64,000 bases of DNA, taken from NCBI GenBank assembly GCA_013127575.1, contig CP053418.1, positions 5,022,001 through 5,086,000 on the forward strand, written 5' to 3'. A model generated the notes under the pieces. That model saw only the letters and a list, made by a program, of their open reading frames with translations, was not told the DNA's origin and made no database searches. The position numbers were made by a program, and so were the translations under genes. Shown here one piece after another: positions 9,119-20,112 of the stretch; position 1 is the first letter of the stretch, and the number at the start of each line of letters is the position of its first letter. The DNA comes from Ramlibacter terrae (GTDB lineage Bacteria > Pseudomonadota > Gammaproteobacteria > Burkholderiales > Burkholderiaceae_C).

Positions 9119-12100
9119 TCAGGGCTTGCACTGCGTGTCGGTGATGACGATGTCTTCCTTGCCGAAACGGTTGTCGCGGCTTTCGTCCTCCTGCTGCGCC
9201 TGCGCTTCCTCGATGAAGAGCTGGGCGAACTGGACCACGGTTGTTGACCTCCTGAACCGCCGGCGCCTGGCCGGGCGCTTGGGACGGCGTCGGCGCCGGG
9301 GTGGGTGCGGGCGGCGGCGCGGGCGTCGGCGCCGGGGGCGGGGGCGGCGGCATGGTCGTGTTGGCCACCAGCACCACGCCATCCGGACGCGTCTGCACCG
9401 TCAGTTCCGACACGTTCAGCGTCGGCTGGTTGGTGGCGTCGAGCGTCGCGCTCTGCAGCACGTCGAAGGGATCGCCCTCGCGGAAGTTGGCCTCGTTGAC
9501 GTACCTGACAGCGATCTTGCCGCCCGTGACGGTGTGCCCGGTGACGCGCAGCACGTCGTGGCTGCGGTCCTCGGCGATGTCGATGGCCAGCGTGGAGCCG
9601 GACTCCATCACCAGGCCGCCGTCGATGGTCAGCTGGCCCACGGTCCCCACGCCGGCCGGCGCGATGGTGCCGAAGTTGTGCAGGGTGCCCTGCCCGTTGT
9701 CGAGCGCGATCGTGCCGGTGCCCGTGATCTGGCCGCTCGACGCGTTGGTGAAGCCGGACGTGGCCACCGCGGCGAAGCTGCTGGCGGTGCTGCTGCCGGA
9801 GCCGATCACGAGGCGGCCATCGACCTTGAGCAGCCCCGCGTTGTAGTTGAACACCGGCGCGAACATCCGCGCGCCGTCGACGATTTCGACCCGGCCGAGG
9901 TTCTCGGTGAGCGTGGCGCGGGCACCCGTTCCCGAGGACGCGGATGCGCCCGGTGCTCAGGTTGCGCACGCCGCCGTCCGGGCTCAGCGAGCCCGAGCCG
10001 TAGAGGTTGACCACGTCGAGGTTGGTGAACGAACCCGTGCCGAGCACGGCGGAGGTGCCGCGGATGTTGACCACGGAACCGTTCACCCACTCGGCGTCGA
10101 GCAGGAAAGTGCCCTGCACTTCCACCGATCTGCCCGTCGCGGTGAACGTGCCCTTCTGGCCGGAAGACGCACGGCTCGATTCGTCGCCCGAGCCCGCGAG
10201 CCCGCCCGCGCCTCCGTCGGCGGTGATTTCCGGGGCGACGAGCAGCACGCGGCCGCCGGTGGACACCAGGTTCACGAGGCCACCGGCGCCGCCGGAGCCG
10301 CCGGAGCCGGCGCTTTCCGGCTGGGCGTCGCCGCCCCGGCCGCCGGCCGCATCAAACAGGTGGGCCGAGGTGACGCTGAAGTCGCCGCCGACGCGCTCCA
10401 CGGAAATGGTGCCGCCGTCGCCGCCGTTGCCGCCCGGCGCCGTTTCGCTGCCGGTGCTGCCCCAGCCGCCGCCCGCCCGGATTTCTTCCGTGGTGAGCAC
10501 GCCGCCGAAGCGCAGGCTGGCGATGCCGCCCTTGCCGCCGGTTCGCGACGAAGCCGGTAGGCGTCGCCGCCGCGGACTTCGACCGATTGCACGCGGATGT
10601 CGGTGCGCGCGTCCAGCACCACGGAGCCGCCGCCGCCGCCGGCCGCGGCGATCCCGGATTCGTCGCCGGTGCCCATGCCACCCACCGCGGAAATGCCGCT
10701 GTAGCGGGGTTCCGGCGGCGCCGGGCGCGCGATGCTACCGGAATCGCCGCCGCCCTCCGGCTCCGCACCGCCGCTGCTGGCGATGATGCTGCCGGCGGTG
10801 GACTGCAGCTTGACCGTGCCGCCCTTGCCGCCGCTGCCGCCCATGCCCTCTCCGCCGTCGGCCACGATGGAGAAGCCGTATTCGGGTTGCAGCGTGATGT
10901 CGCCGCTGGCGAGGATGTTCACCGCGCCACCCGGCCGCCGGCGCCCTCGCGGCCGCCGCCGCCTGACACTTCCACGAGCGGGAGGCTCACGCTGCCCTTG
11001 GCCGCCGGATGACGACCGTGCCGCCGGCGCCGCCTTGGTCGCCCCAGCCGCCCAGCGCGTCGATGTAGCTTCCCTTGTTAGGCAGCGTGATGTTGCCGCC
11101 CGTGGAGACGAGCGACACCGTGCCCCCGGCGCCGCCCGCGCCGCCGCCGAGCGAGGCGTTGTAGCCGCCGTTCGCCGTGACGCCGCCCGGGTAACCCTCG
11201 GCCGTGCCGATGCGGATGTCGCGGCTGGCCGTGACGCGGACGAGGCCGCCGTCACCGGCCGGGCCGGCCTCTTCCCAGAGGTAGTACATGCCGCCGTTGG
11301 CGTTCAGCGATTCGGAGGTGATGTTGCCCTTGCCCTCCGCCGTGCCCGTGGCCTTCAGGAGGATCTTGCCGCCGGCGCCGGCGCCGATGGAGGAGGCATA
11401 GCCGCCGTTGGCCGATGCCGACAGGATCTCGAGGTTGCCTGCGTTGGAGGTGATCGTGATCAGGCCGCCGTTGCCCGCCGCCAGCGAGCCCGAATTGTTG
11501 AACAGGCCGCCGTAGCCGTCGGCCTCGGCGTAGTGCACATGAACGTCGCCGCTGGCGACGATGTCGACGGTGCCGCCATCGATGTGGGAGCTGGTGCCGT
11601 GGACGCTGATGCCGTTCGCGGAGATCGCGCCGTTCGGGGCGCGCAGCTTGACGGTGGCGCCGTACGAAACGGCATCGTCGATGGTGACGCTGCCGCTGCC
11701 CGACGAGACCGAGACGGTGCCGCCCGGTCGCCGCTGCCCCAGTAGCCGTTGTAGCCCGAGTGGATGTCGCCGGTGGAGACGTCTTGCAGCCCCTTGATGG
11801 TCACGCTGCTGCCGAAGCTGTTGCCCGAGTGCACGTCACCCACCGTCACGCCGCCCCGGGCCGACTCGATGACGATCGCGCCGCCATAGCCGCCGAGGGA
11901 CGTGCCCGGCTTGCCGCCCGACCAAACGTCGTCGGCCGAGAGGCTCTGCTGCGCCTTGATGCTGATGGCGCTGCCGCTGCTCGAGCCGGAGTACAGGCTC
12001 CCGACGCTGACGGCGCGCGACGGTCGATTCGACCGTGATGGCCCCGCCGAGACCGGCCGCATAGGACGGCGTGTAGCCCGAGAGCAGGTCGCCCGCGCTG

Positions 12101-14528
12101 ATGTTGCGCTTGGCGGTCAGGGTGATGGCGCCGCCCTGCGCGCCCGAGTACGAGCCGTTGGACGAGATGTTGCCCACCGACAGGCTGCCGCTGGTGGGGC
12201 CCGTCTCGCCCTTGGCTTCCAGCGAGATCCAGCCGTTGGACTGCCCGAAGGTGGTGATGTTGGCATCGCCCAGGATGCTGCCCTTGGCAGTGATCTCCAC
12301 CGGCGCGGTGTAGTTGCTGATGGTGGTGCTCGCGCCGAGGTCGACGTCACCCTGCGGCGCACGCACCCGGACGCCTGGCCCGAATACGAGAACGTGGAGA
12401 GCGCCACCGTGCCCGTGTTGGACACAGGACGTCGCCGGTGAAAGCCTCGATGTGCAGCAGGTCGCCGCCGTAGAGGCCCGCGCTGCTGGAGGGGGCGATC
12501 ACGACGTCGTCGTGCGCCTTGATGTACAGCTGGCCCGAGCTCGCCTGCAGGGTCCCATTGCCGATGCTCACGTCGCCGGAGCCGGTGGACTCCAGCACGA
12601 TGGACCCGGCGGAGATGTTGCGGCCGTTCGCGACCGTGACACCGCCGCTCGCCTTGACCTCGACGGCGCCGCCGCTGGCCGTGATGCCGCTGCCGCCCGT
12701 GCTCGTCCGGTGCCGTCCGTCACGCTGCCGATGGTCAGGGATTCGGCGTTCGTGATCTTGAAGCCGCCGCTGCCCGCCGCGCCGGCCACGACCCGCACGT
12801 TGTTGGTGCCGGCCGTCAGGTCGAGCCCGCCGGTGCTGCCGGTGGAGCCGTAGAGATTGGCCACCTTGATGGTGGAACCCGCGGACTGCGTGATGTTGCC
12901 GGCGACCGTCGTCAGGTACAGCGAACCGCCGGGCGAGGCCGACGAGGGGCTGGCCGTGGCGTTGATCGTTCCATCGAGCACGATGCCCGCATCGGCCTGC
13001 AGCCAGAGCTTGTTGCCGTTGTTCCAGTTGATGCTGGCGCCGGATTCGAGCGTGATCAGCCCGCCGTTCGCGCTGCTGACCGAGGCCGACGTGGTCACCT
13101 GCACGTTGGCCGTTGCCAGCGCGCTGTTCAGGTCCGATTCCGTGATGGTGCCCGGCTCGTTCCCGTTGTACGAGAACTGCTGGCCGCCGCTCACGGACGA
13201 ATTGTTCATGTTCGTGCTGCCGTCGCCGTCGTCGACGATGTTGACGTCCAGCGGGTCCAGCAGCAGCGTGCCGACGGCGCCCTTGGGCGCGCGAAGGTCG
13301 GCACGGCCGGCGTATTGCAGTTGCTGCTTGCCCGAGACCTCGGCGAAGCCGCCGTCGCCGCCGGCCTTGCCGCCGCGGGCGCTGATGCTGCCGCCGAAGC
13401 GGGTGAGCTCGTCGGACCACACGATCACGCGGCCGCCATCGCCGTTGCGCGTGGCATCGGCTTCGATGCGCGCCTTGCCGTCGACGTAGGTGCGGGCGGC
13501 GTTCTGCACGTCGGCATTGGCGCCCTGGTAGTCGCCGCCGATGCGGATGCTGCCGCCACCGGTGCCGCCGTTGGCCTCGATGCGCGTGCCGGCCATCAGG
13601 CCCACGCGCTCGCCCAGCACGTCGATGCTGCCGCCCGGCCCCGGTTGCCGCCGTTGGCTTCGATGCGGCCGCTGACGATGTTGTCGCCCAGCGCCTGCAG
13701 GATGACCTTGCCGCCCTCGCCGGCGACGGCGCGCGCCGCCACCTTGCCGCTGTGCGTCAGGGTGCCGGCGAAGATGCCCACGGCATCGCCTTCGAGGCGG
13801 CCCAGGTTGACGGCGGCGTTGTTCGGCGCCTGCACTTCGAGGTGGATGCCTTCCAGCCCGCGCCCGGTGATTTCGACCTTCTCGCCGGCCGCCAGCACGG
13901 TGGCGCCGTTGCTTTCGATCACGGCCCGGAGCCGGTGGAGACGTTCGGCGCGATCAGCACGACATCGCCCTTGCGCGCCAGGATGCGGCCCTTGACCTGC
14001 AGGTCGGCGCCTTCGCCGGCGAACAGCAGGCGACCGCCCAGCGCATCGGCGTCGCTCATCCCGAGGGTGGAGGCGGTGAAGCCGGCGGTGTCGACCCGGG
14101 GCGCCCTTGCCCACCGCGATGCCCGCGGGGTTGACCAGCACGAGGCGGCCGTTGGAGCGCAGGGTGCCGAAGATCTCGGAGGGGTTGTCGCCGACGACGC
14201 GGTTGATCGAGGTGCTGCTGGCCGACGGCTGGTTGAAGCGCGTGATGCTGCCGCCCGGCACCGAGAAGCTTTGCCAGTCGATGGCGGAGTGGTTCGTGCC
14301 GGCCCCGTTGCGCGTCGTGATCACGACGTTGTTGCCGTTGCGCACGATCTGCGCCTGCCCATGGATCACCTGCGCGCCGGAGGGCTGGGCCTGCGACGTG
14401 ACCGGCTGCAAGCCGAAGGCGGCGGCCACGGCAAGGGCCGCGCCCCCGGGGCGGAAGCCCGCGACGGCGGGGCTGGAGGCGACAACGCGCGCGAAATCGC
14501 GCGCTGCCTTGGTGGAAATCCCGGACAT
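9119..14528 (-). CDS. Filamentous haemagglutinin-like two-partner secretion (TpsA) exoprotein
   Basis: Giant secreted adhesin of about 1,800 residues when frames are joined. The N-terminus has a signal region (ALAVAAAFGLQPVTSQAQ) followed by a canonical haemagglutination-activity (TPS) domain, residues about 50-155, with INRVVGDNPSEIFGTLRSNG and LVLVNPAGIAVGKGA. The body is right-handed beta-helix sequence: many G-G-x-G-G-rich repeats (GGAGGAGG, GGSGGKGG) with T/S/V strands. A Pro-rich linker at about 9270-9350 precedes a conserved-looking tail ending DIVITDTQCKP. The start ATG at 14528 has AGGAG nine bases upstream. Some 14 breaks occur, most at CCGGG, CCCGG or CCTGG. No TpsB transporter gene lies within the window, so export depends on a distant partner. 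It is convergent with glcD, 15 bases apart. Confidence 0.88.
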
Positions 14529-14742
14529 TCTGATGGGCTCCTGCGGGCAGCAAGGTTCAATGCACAGCGGCGCCGGCCCCAGAGAGGGCGGGCGCTGCGA
14601 CCACACTGCGTAGCTGACGGTAGCACAGCGTTACAAGCGCCGCAATCGACAATCGAGGCGAGCGCGCGACGCCGGTTGCGGCAAAAGTCACGGATCGTAC
14701 GCCCCCGCGCTGCGCTGCGGCGGTTGCTACCATGCCGCCGCC

Positions 14743-15697
14743 ATGCGCATCTTCATCAGCATCGCTTCCTACTGCGACCCGCTCCTGCCCTTCACCATCG
14801 CCCGTGCGCTGGAGGCGGCGGCCGTCCCGGCGTCGCTCCATTTCGGGGTCGTCGACCAGTCGCCGCCCGGGTCGGAACGGCTGCGGCTGCCGGGTGACGG
14901 GGCCGGCGCCCGCCTGAGCCTGCTGCAGGTCGCGGCGCGCGATGCACGCGGCCCGTGCTGGGCGCGGGCGCTGGCCATGACGCTGTACGACGGCGAGGAC
15001 TGGTTCCTGCAACTCGACTCGCACATGGACTTCGACCCGGGCTGGGACGCGCAGCTCGTCGCGCAGGCGAGGGCCCCGGGCGCACCGGCGCGCGGGCTCG
15101 TGATCTCGTCGTACCCCAATGCCTTCGTGCTCGAAGACGGCCGGCCGGTGCGTCGGCCCACCACGCACGGCGTGCTGGCGCACGTGGTGAAGCCCGGCGC
15201 CGCGTTCGATGCCGGGCATCCGGTGCTGCCGTTCGAGGCGCACCCGGTGGAAACGGACCGCGCGGTGCGGGGCTTCCACACGGGCGCCGGCTGCCTGTTC
15301 GCCCCCGGGCACCTCGTCCAGGCATTCCCGTACGACCCCCGGTTCTACTTCCATGGCGAGGAACAGGCGCTGGCGTTGCGGCTGTTCACGCACGGCTGGG
15401 ACATCTTCCATGTGCCCCGTCTGCCGGTGCACCACCTGTACAACAACGCGGCCTCCGGCGCCCCTCCGCGCCCGATGCACTGGGATGCGGAGCAGGAAAG
15501 CGGCCGCGACGTCGGCTGGTGGGCGCTGGAGCAACGCTCGCGCGCCCGCGGCGGCGCTGGTGGACGGCGAGGATTTGGGCGTGTTCGGGCTGGGGAGCCA
15601 GCGCTCGCTGGCCGACTACGCCGCTTTCAGCGGGATCGACTACGCCACGCGCTCGCTGGCGCCGGCCGCTTTCGTCGCAGGTAAGCCGGGCCCCTAG
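14743..15697 (+). CDS. Skp1-type GlcNAc transferase family (PF11397) glycosyltransferase
   Basis: Predicted cytoplasmic glycosyltransferase of about 318 residues. It starts with RIFISIASYCDP, has WARALAMTLYDGEDW followed by LQLDSHMDFDPGWD (the D-S-H metal/nucleotide site expected of the Skp1 hydroxyproline GlcNAc-transferase family), then GFHTGAGCLFAPG and YDPRFYFHGEEQALALRLFTHGWD with the conserved glycine/glutamate block and a late PVHHLYN histidine pair. One break near 15545 shifts the C-terminal 50 residues; the repaired frame ends at TAG 15695-15697. That stop is shared antiparallel with the udg stop (CTAG). It is divergent from the adhesin gene, with about 214 bases between starts. Protein O-glycosylation of the neighbour is a hypothesis only. 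Confidence 0.75.
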
Positions 15698-16468
15698 CCC
15701 TGCAGGATCGACTGGGCCAGGCACAGGTCGGCCCAGGCCCGGCCCTTGTCGGCCGGATTGCGCAGCAGGTACATCGGGTGGTAGGTGGCCACCACCGGGA
15801 TGCCGTGGTAGCTGTGGGCGCGGCCCCGCAGCTTGCCCAGCGGCTCGCTGCTGGCCAGCAGCGTCTGCACCGCCAACCGGCCCATCGCCGGGATCACCTT
15901 CGGCTGCAGCAGCTCGACCTGCCGGCGCAGGAAGGGCTCGCAACGCGCGACCTCGTCGGGGCCGGGGATGCCGCCGGACGGCCGGCACTTGATGACGTTG
16001 GCAAGGTACACGCGGTCGCGGCGCCCCGGCCGAGCGCCTTGAGCATGTTGTCCAGCAGCTTGCCGCCGTCGCCGGGAACGGCTCGCCGGCGCGGTCTTCG
16101 TCCTCGTTCGGCGGCTCGCCCACGATCAGCCAGTCGGCCGGTGCGGCGCCCGCGCCGAGCAGGGGCTCGCGCCGGCCGTCGCACAGCTGGCAGGCGCGGC
16201 AGGCGGTGACGGCCTGCGCGAGCGCGTCCCACTCCATCATCTCGATGGCGGGCCGGTCGCCGCGCGCGGCGGGCACGGCGACCGGCGCCCGCACCACCGG
16301 CACCGGCGCCGGGTCGGGGCTGCGCACCGCGGGCGTCGGCTGCAGGCGGACGGCGGGCGGGGCCGCCGGCACGAATTGCGGCGATTCCAGCGGCTCGAGC
16401 GGCTGGAACAGGCGGATGCCCATCTCCTCCAGCATCGCCCGCTGGCGCGTGTCGAGCTGCAGGCTCAT
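15694..16468 (-). CDS. Uracil-DNA glycosylase family 4/5 (4Fe-4S)
   Basis: DNA repair enzyme that removes uracil from DNA. The N-terminal 75 residues are a Pro/Val-rich linker typical of proteobacterial members. The catalytic domain has CRACQLC and LIVGEPPNEDEDRAGEPFPG (family-4 active-site motif G-E-x-P-x-x-x-E-D), NVIKCRP and ARCEPFLRRQ, supplying the cysteines expected to hold an iron-sulfur cluster, and VVATYHPMYLLRNP with the active-site histidine. Two breaks lie near 16073 (CCCGGG restored) and 16020. Total length is about 258 residues. It starts with ATG overlapping the rimI stop (ATGA), making it the third gene of the tsaB-rimI-udg operon. Confidence 0.9.
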
Positions 16469-16930
16469 AGCTTGTAGCTCATGACGATGGCGTCTTCGCG
16501 GCCATCGCGCGCCGGGTAGTAGTTCTTGCGCTCGCCCACGCGGCGGTAGCCGTAGCGCAGGTAGACCTCCTGCGCCCGGCGGTTGGTGGTGCGCACTTCC
16601 AGCCAGAGCCACTGGGCGCCCTGTCCACGCGACCACAGCGCGAGCGCATCGAGCATGACGCGGCCCCAGCCCTGCCCCCGGTGGGCGGGTGCGACGGTGA
16701 TGTTCAGCAGGTGCACCTCGTCGACGCCCTTCATGGCGACGAAGTAGCCCCAGGATGGTGTCGCCGGCGCACAGCAGCTGGCCCTGGTAGCCCGAACGCA
16801 GCGAATCGGCGAAGTTGCCGCGCGTCCACGGGTGCTCGTAGGCGCCGTGCTCGATGGCGAGCACGTCGTCCAGCCGGGCTTCCGTCATGGGCTCGAAGCC
16901 CGCTTCCATGGTCTTGAAGACTGCGCTCAT
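16465..16930 (-). CDS. rimI: Ribosomal protein bS18 alanine N-acetyltransferase RimI
   Basis: GNAT-fold acetyltransferase of about 155 residues that acetylates the N-terminal alanine of ribosomal protein S18. The N-terminal EARLDDVLAIEHGAYEHPWTRGNF and the acetyl-CoA-binding LLNITVAPAHRGQGWGRVML (Q/R-x-x-G-x-G/A type) are diagnostic, followed by WLEVRTTNRRAQEVYLRYGYRRVGERKNYY. One break near 16753 is repaired by removing a G after CCTGG (ILGYFVAMKG). It is coupled to tsaB upstream and udg downstream by ATGA overlaps. tsaB-rimI pairing is widely conserved in proteobacteria. Confidence 0.93.
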
Positions 16931-17658
16931 CGCTTGCCGGCGGCCGGGCCGCCCCCGAGGTTGTCCTTGCGCGCCCGTTCCGCGGCGCGCTCCTCGGTAG
17001 TTTGCGCCACTTTGTCGCGCAGGTAGAGCGGAAGGGCCTCCGCGGCCGGATGTGCCGGACCGGCGGCCAGCACGGCGGGGGCCAGGCGCAACAGTGCGGT
17101 GGCGGTCGGCAGGGCCGCGATGAGGTCGGCGGCGGTTTGCAGCAAGTCCAGCCCGGTGCCCGCGGCCACCCAGCCGGGCGGCACGTCCACGTCGGCCGGG
17201 GCCAGCAGCGCGGGTTCGGCCAGCGTCTCCCACCCGCCCCCGGTGCGCCGGTAGCTGGCCGCGTACACCTCGCCCATCCGCGCATCGAGCACCGCCACCA
17301 CCTGCGTGGCGCCCGTGCGCCCGTGCGCGTCCTCAGCAACCGCCAGCAAGGTATCGAGCGCCAGCACCGGCACGCCCGCGCCGAAGCCGAGCCCCCGGGC
17401 CACGGCGCAGGCGGTGCGCAGTCCGGTGAAGGAGCCGGGGCCGCGCCCGAACACCAGTGCGTCGAGTTCGCCCAGCTGCAGGCCGGCCCGGGCCAGCAGG
17501 TCCCTGGATGGCCGGGATCAGGCCCGCCGACGCCTGCGCGCCGCCGGCCGCATCGCGGGCGAGCACCGGCCGGCCGGGCACGTGCACGGCCACCGACATC
17601 GTTTCGGTGCTGGTGTCGAAGGCGAGCAGTTTCAAGGCGGGTCCGGGCAACCCGCCAT
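16927..17658 (-). CDS. tsaB: tRNA t6A37 biosynthesis protein TsaB
   Basis: ASKHA-fold subunit of the TsaBCDE system that makes N6-threonylcarbamoyladenosine at position 37 of ANN-decoding tRNAs. LLAFDTSTETMSVAV is the N-terminal phosphate-1 motif and VFGRGPGSFTGLRTACAVARGLGFG the family signature. One break near 17512 is repaired by removing a G after CCAGG (AIQDLLARAGLQLGELDALV). The start is uncertain: as given, the frame reaches only a TTG near 17650, but ATG at 17656-17658 comes into frame if one base is restored in the CCCGG just downstream, so I chose 17658. Its stop overlaps rimI (ATGA). tsaC, for another subunit of the same pathway, lies 2.5 kb away. Confidence 0.9.
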
Positions 17659-17685
17659 TATCGAAGCTTCCGTATCATCCCGCGG

Positions 17686-19072
17686 ATGCCCCGCTGGATG
17701 CTCCGTGCCTGCTGTTGCTTCGTTCGGGCCGGCGCGGCGGCAGCCGCGCAAGGCCTGCCGCCGGAAGTGGAGGCGGCGCTCGCCGCGGCCCAGTTGCCGC
17801 GCGATGCGGTGGTGGTGCTGGTCGCGCCGGCCGAGGGCGGGCCGCCCCGCTTGTCCCATCGTGCCGACGTCGCGGTCAATCCGGCGTCCGTGGCCAAGCT
17901 GGCCACCACCTACGCCGCCCGGAACTGCTGGGGCCCGCCTACACACCGGAAGACGCCGGTCTACTTCGACGGCCCGGTGCGCAACGGCGTGCTGCAAGGC
18001 AACCTGGTGGTGCAGGGCCCGGGCGACCCGAAGCTGGTGATCGAGCGCCTGTGGCTGCTGCTGCGGCAGGTGCAGGGCAAGGGCGTGCACACGATCGCGG
18101 GCGACATCGTGCTGGACCGCGGCGCGTTCGCCGTGCAGCCGGTCGACCCGGCCGCCTTCGACGGCGAGCCGCTGCGCCCGTACAACGTCGCGCCCGACGC
18201 GCTGCTGGTCAACTTCAAGACCGTCGTACTGACAATCACGCCCGAGGCCGGCCGCGCGCGCATCCGGGCCGAGCCCGCGCTGGCCGGCGTGCAGTGGCCC
18301 GCGAGCGTCCCGCTGGCGGCGGGGGAATGCGGCGCGGCCGGCCGGCGGCGCTGCGAGCCGACTTCAGCAACCCGCTCGGGCGCGCTTTGCCGGGAGTTTC
18401 CCGGCGGCGTGCGGCGAGCGCACGTGGAACATCGCCTTCCCCGAGCCCGCCACCTACGGCGCCCGCGCCGTGGCGGCGCTGTGGCAGGAGATGGGCGGCA
18501 AGCTGGGTGGCGTGGCGCGCGACGGACGCGTGCCGGCAGGCGCCAAGCCCGCGTTCGAAGCGGTCTCGCCGCCCCCGGCCGAGGTCGTGCGCGACATCAA
18601 CAAGTACAGCAACAACGTGATGGCGCGGCAGCTGTTCCTGACGCTGAGCCTGCAGCAGCGCGGCAGCGGCACTTATGAGGGATCGCGGGACGTGCTGGGC
18701 GCCTGGTGGCGGGCGCGCATCGGCGGGGAGCCGCCCTTCACCGAAAACGGTTCGGGCCTGTCGCGCGCCGAAAGCATCACCGCGCGCCAGCTGGGCCAGC
18801 TGCTGCAGGCCGCCCGGGCCTCGCCGCTGATGCCCGACCTGGTTGCCTCGTTGCCCGCGCTGGGCCTCGACGGCACGTTGCGCCGCGCCCAGCAGAACGT
18901 GGGCCTGGCGCACCTCAAGACCGGCAGCCTGGCGAACGTCTCGGGCGTGGCCGGCTACGTCCACGCCGCCCGGGGCCGCCGCTACGTGCTGGTGGCCATC
19001 GCCAACCACCCGCGCGCCAACGAACTCCGCCCCGCCATCCAGGCGCTGGTGGACTGGACGGCGCGGCAGTAA
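17686..19072 (+). CDS. dacB: D-alanyl-D-alanine carboxypeptidase/endopeptidase, PBP4 (DacB) family
   Basis: Periplasmic low-molecular-mass class C penicillin-binding protein that trims or cleaves peptidoglycan cross-links. The three catalytic motifs are visible: SxxK as NPASVAKLATTYAA (about residue 68), SxN as INKYSNNVMARQLFLTL (about residue 308) and KTG as HLKTGSLANVSGVAGY (about residue 407). The family's inserted domains sit between the first two motifs. Length is about 463 residues. Breaks lie near 17934-17950 (around ALELLGPAYT; CCTGG restored), 18345 (CCGGG) and 18385. The N-terminal signal sequence reads poorly (ACCCFVRAGAAAAAQG), suggesting another small error there. It is divergent from tsaB with only about 30 bases between starts. 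Confidence 0.9.
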
Positions 19073-19088
19073 CGCCGGCGCCGCGATC

Positions 19089-20043
19089 TCACCACCGGTC
19101 GCGGATGCGTTCGGTGGCGTATTCGCCGAAGAGGCGGTGGCCGATCGGGGTGGGATAGACGCGGTCCGCGAACAGCAGGCGGTCGTAGTCTTCGCCGGCG
19201 CGGATGGTCGCGCGGGTGCAGCGGTTGGAGTTGACTGGCCCGCGCCGGTCCCGATGCCCGGGCCCGGATCGATCGAGGTGCAGGCGGGAACGATGTCCTC
19301 GTCCAGCTCGTAGGCCGACGGGGCGGCGCTCACCAGGTTGAAGTGGAGCGCGGCGTCGACGTACAGCACGTTCTTGCCGAAGTCGACCAGCGCCACCTTG
19401 AGCTGGTCGTTGAACTCGCGGCTCAGTTCTTCCAGCAGGTCTTCCTGCTTGGTCTGGAACGCCAGGCCGACACGCCCGGGTTGTACGGGCCCGCCACCAC
19501 CACGTGCGGGGCGCCGGCGTTCACCAGGCGCTTCACCTGCGTGGCCAGCGCGCGGCCGGCGCGGCCGGCGCGTTCGATGGCGACGGCCTGCGTGATCGAC
19601 CCGTCGATCACGTCCTGCGCCTGCACGATCACGTCGGAGGTGCCGGCGTTCACCAGCACGAGGTCGCTGTCGCGCGGGGCGCCGGCGGCCGGGAAGGTGT
19701 CGACCTGCTGCTCCACCGTCGGCGTCGCGGGATTGCCGGCGGCGTCGGGCGACGACGCCACGCGCGCATTGCCGGTCGCGTACGACTGGCCGCCGCTGGT
19801 CGAAGGCGCCAGCGTCAGGCCGAATTCGCGTGCCACGAACAGCGTCCAGTTGTTGACGCTGGTGTCGTTGACCGTGTACTTCGCGCCGTTCTGCCCGATG
19901 TCGGCAAAGCCGTCACCGAAGGTCACGAGCCGGGTGGGATCGATTTCGGATTCCGTCTTGCCGCCGCCGCCGCAGGCGGCCAGCGCCACGATCGATGCGC
20001 ATGCCGCCAGCAGGCGTGCACGCCGCAACCACTGAGTTGCCAT
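19089..20043 (-). CDS. SGNH/GDSL-family lipoprotein (esterase-like)
   Basis: Predicted lipoprotein with signal and lipobox ASIVALAACGGGG (Cys near residue 24). Block I is TFGDGFADIG, in which the usual catalytic GDS serine is replaced by glycine (GDG), so the nucleophile is unclear. Later sequence fits the fold: VLVNAGTSDVIVQ, HVVVAGPYNPGVSAW and the C-terminal ADRVYPTPIGHRLFGEYATERI with the block V histidine (PxxxH). Two breaks near 19477 and 19225 are repaired by restoring CCTGGG and CCAGG. Length is about 319 residues. The start ATG at 20043 has GGAGAG upstream. It is convergent with dacB, 16 bases apart. The missing serine makes esterase activity doubtful. Confidence 0.78.
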
Positions 20044-20112
20044 GAATGTTCTCTCCAGAGGAAAGAGGTAGTTTAACGACCGCGTGTGAACCGCGGGCGA
20101 AGCCGAAGCGAA

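Noticed and set aside
7974..10010. An apparent fusion of GlcD with a downstream Arg/Gly-rich domain.
   Set aside because: The frame continues past the true glcD stop (9101-9103) only because one base is missing near 9071; the tail is antisense to the adhesin gene.
9250..13650. Possible CRISPR-like or satellite repeats.
   Set aside because: The repeats are degenerate Gly/Ala codon runs in the adhesin (and in the DUF1631 gene), without constant repeat-spacer periodicity.
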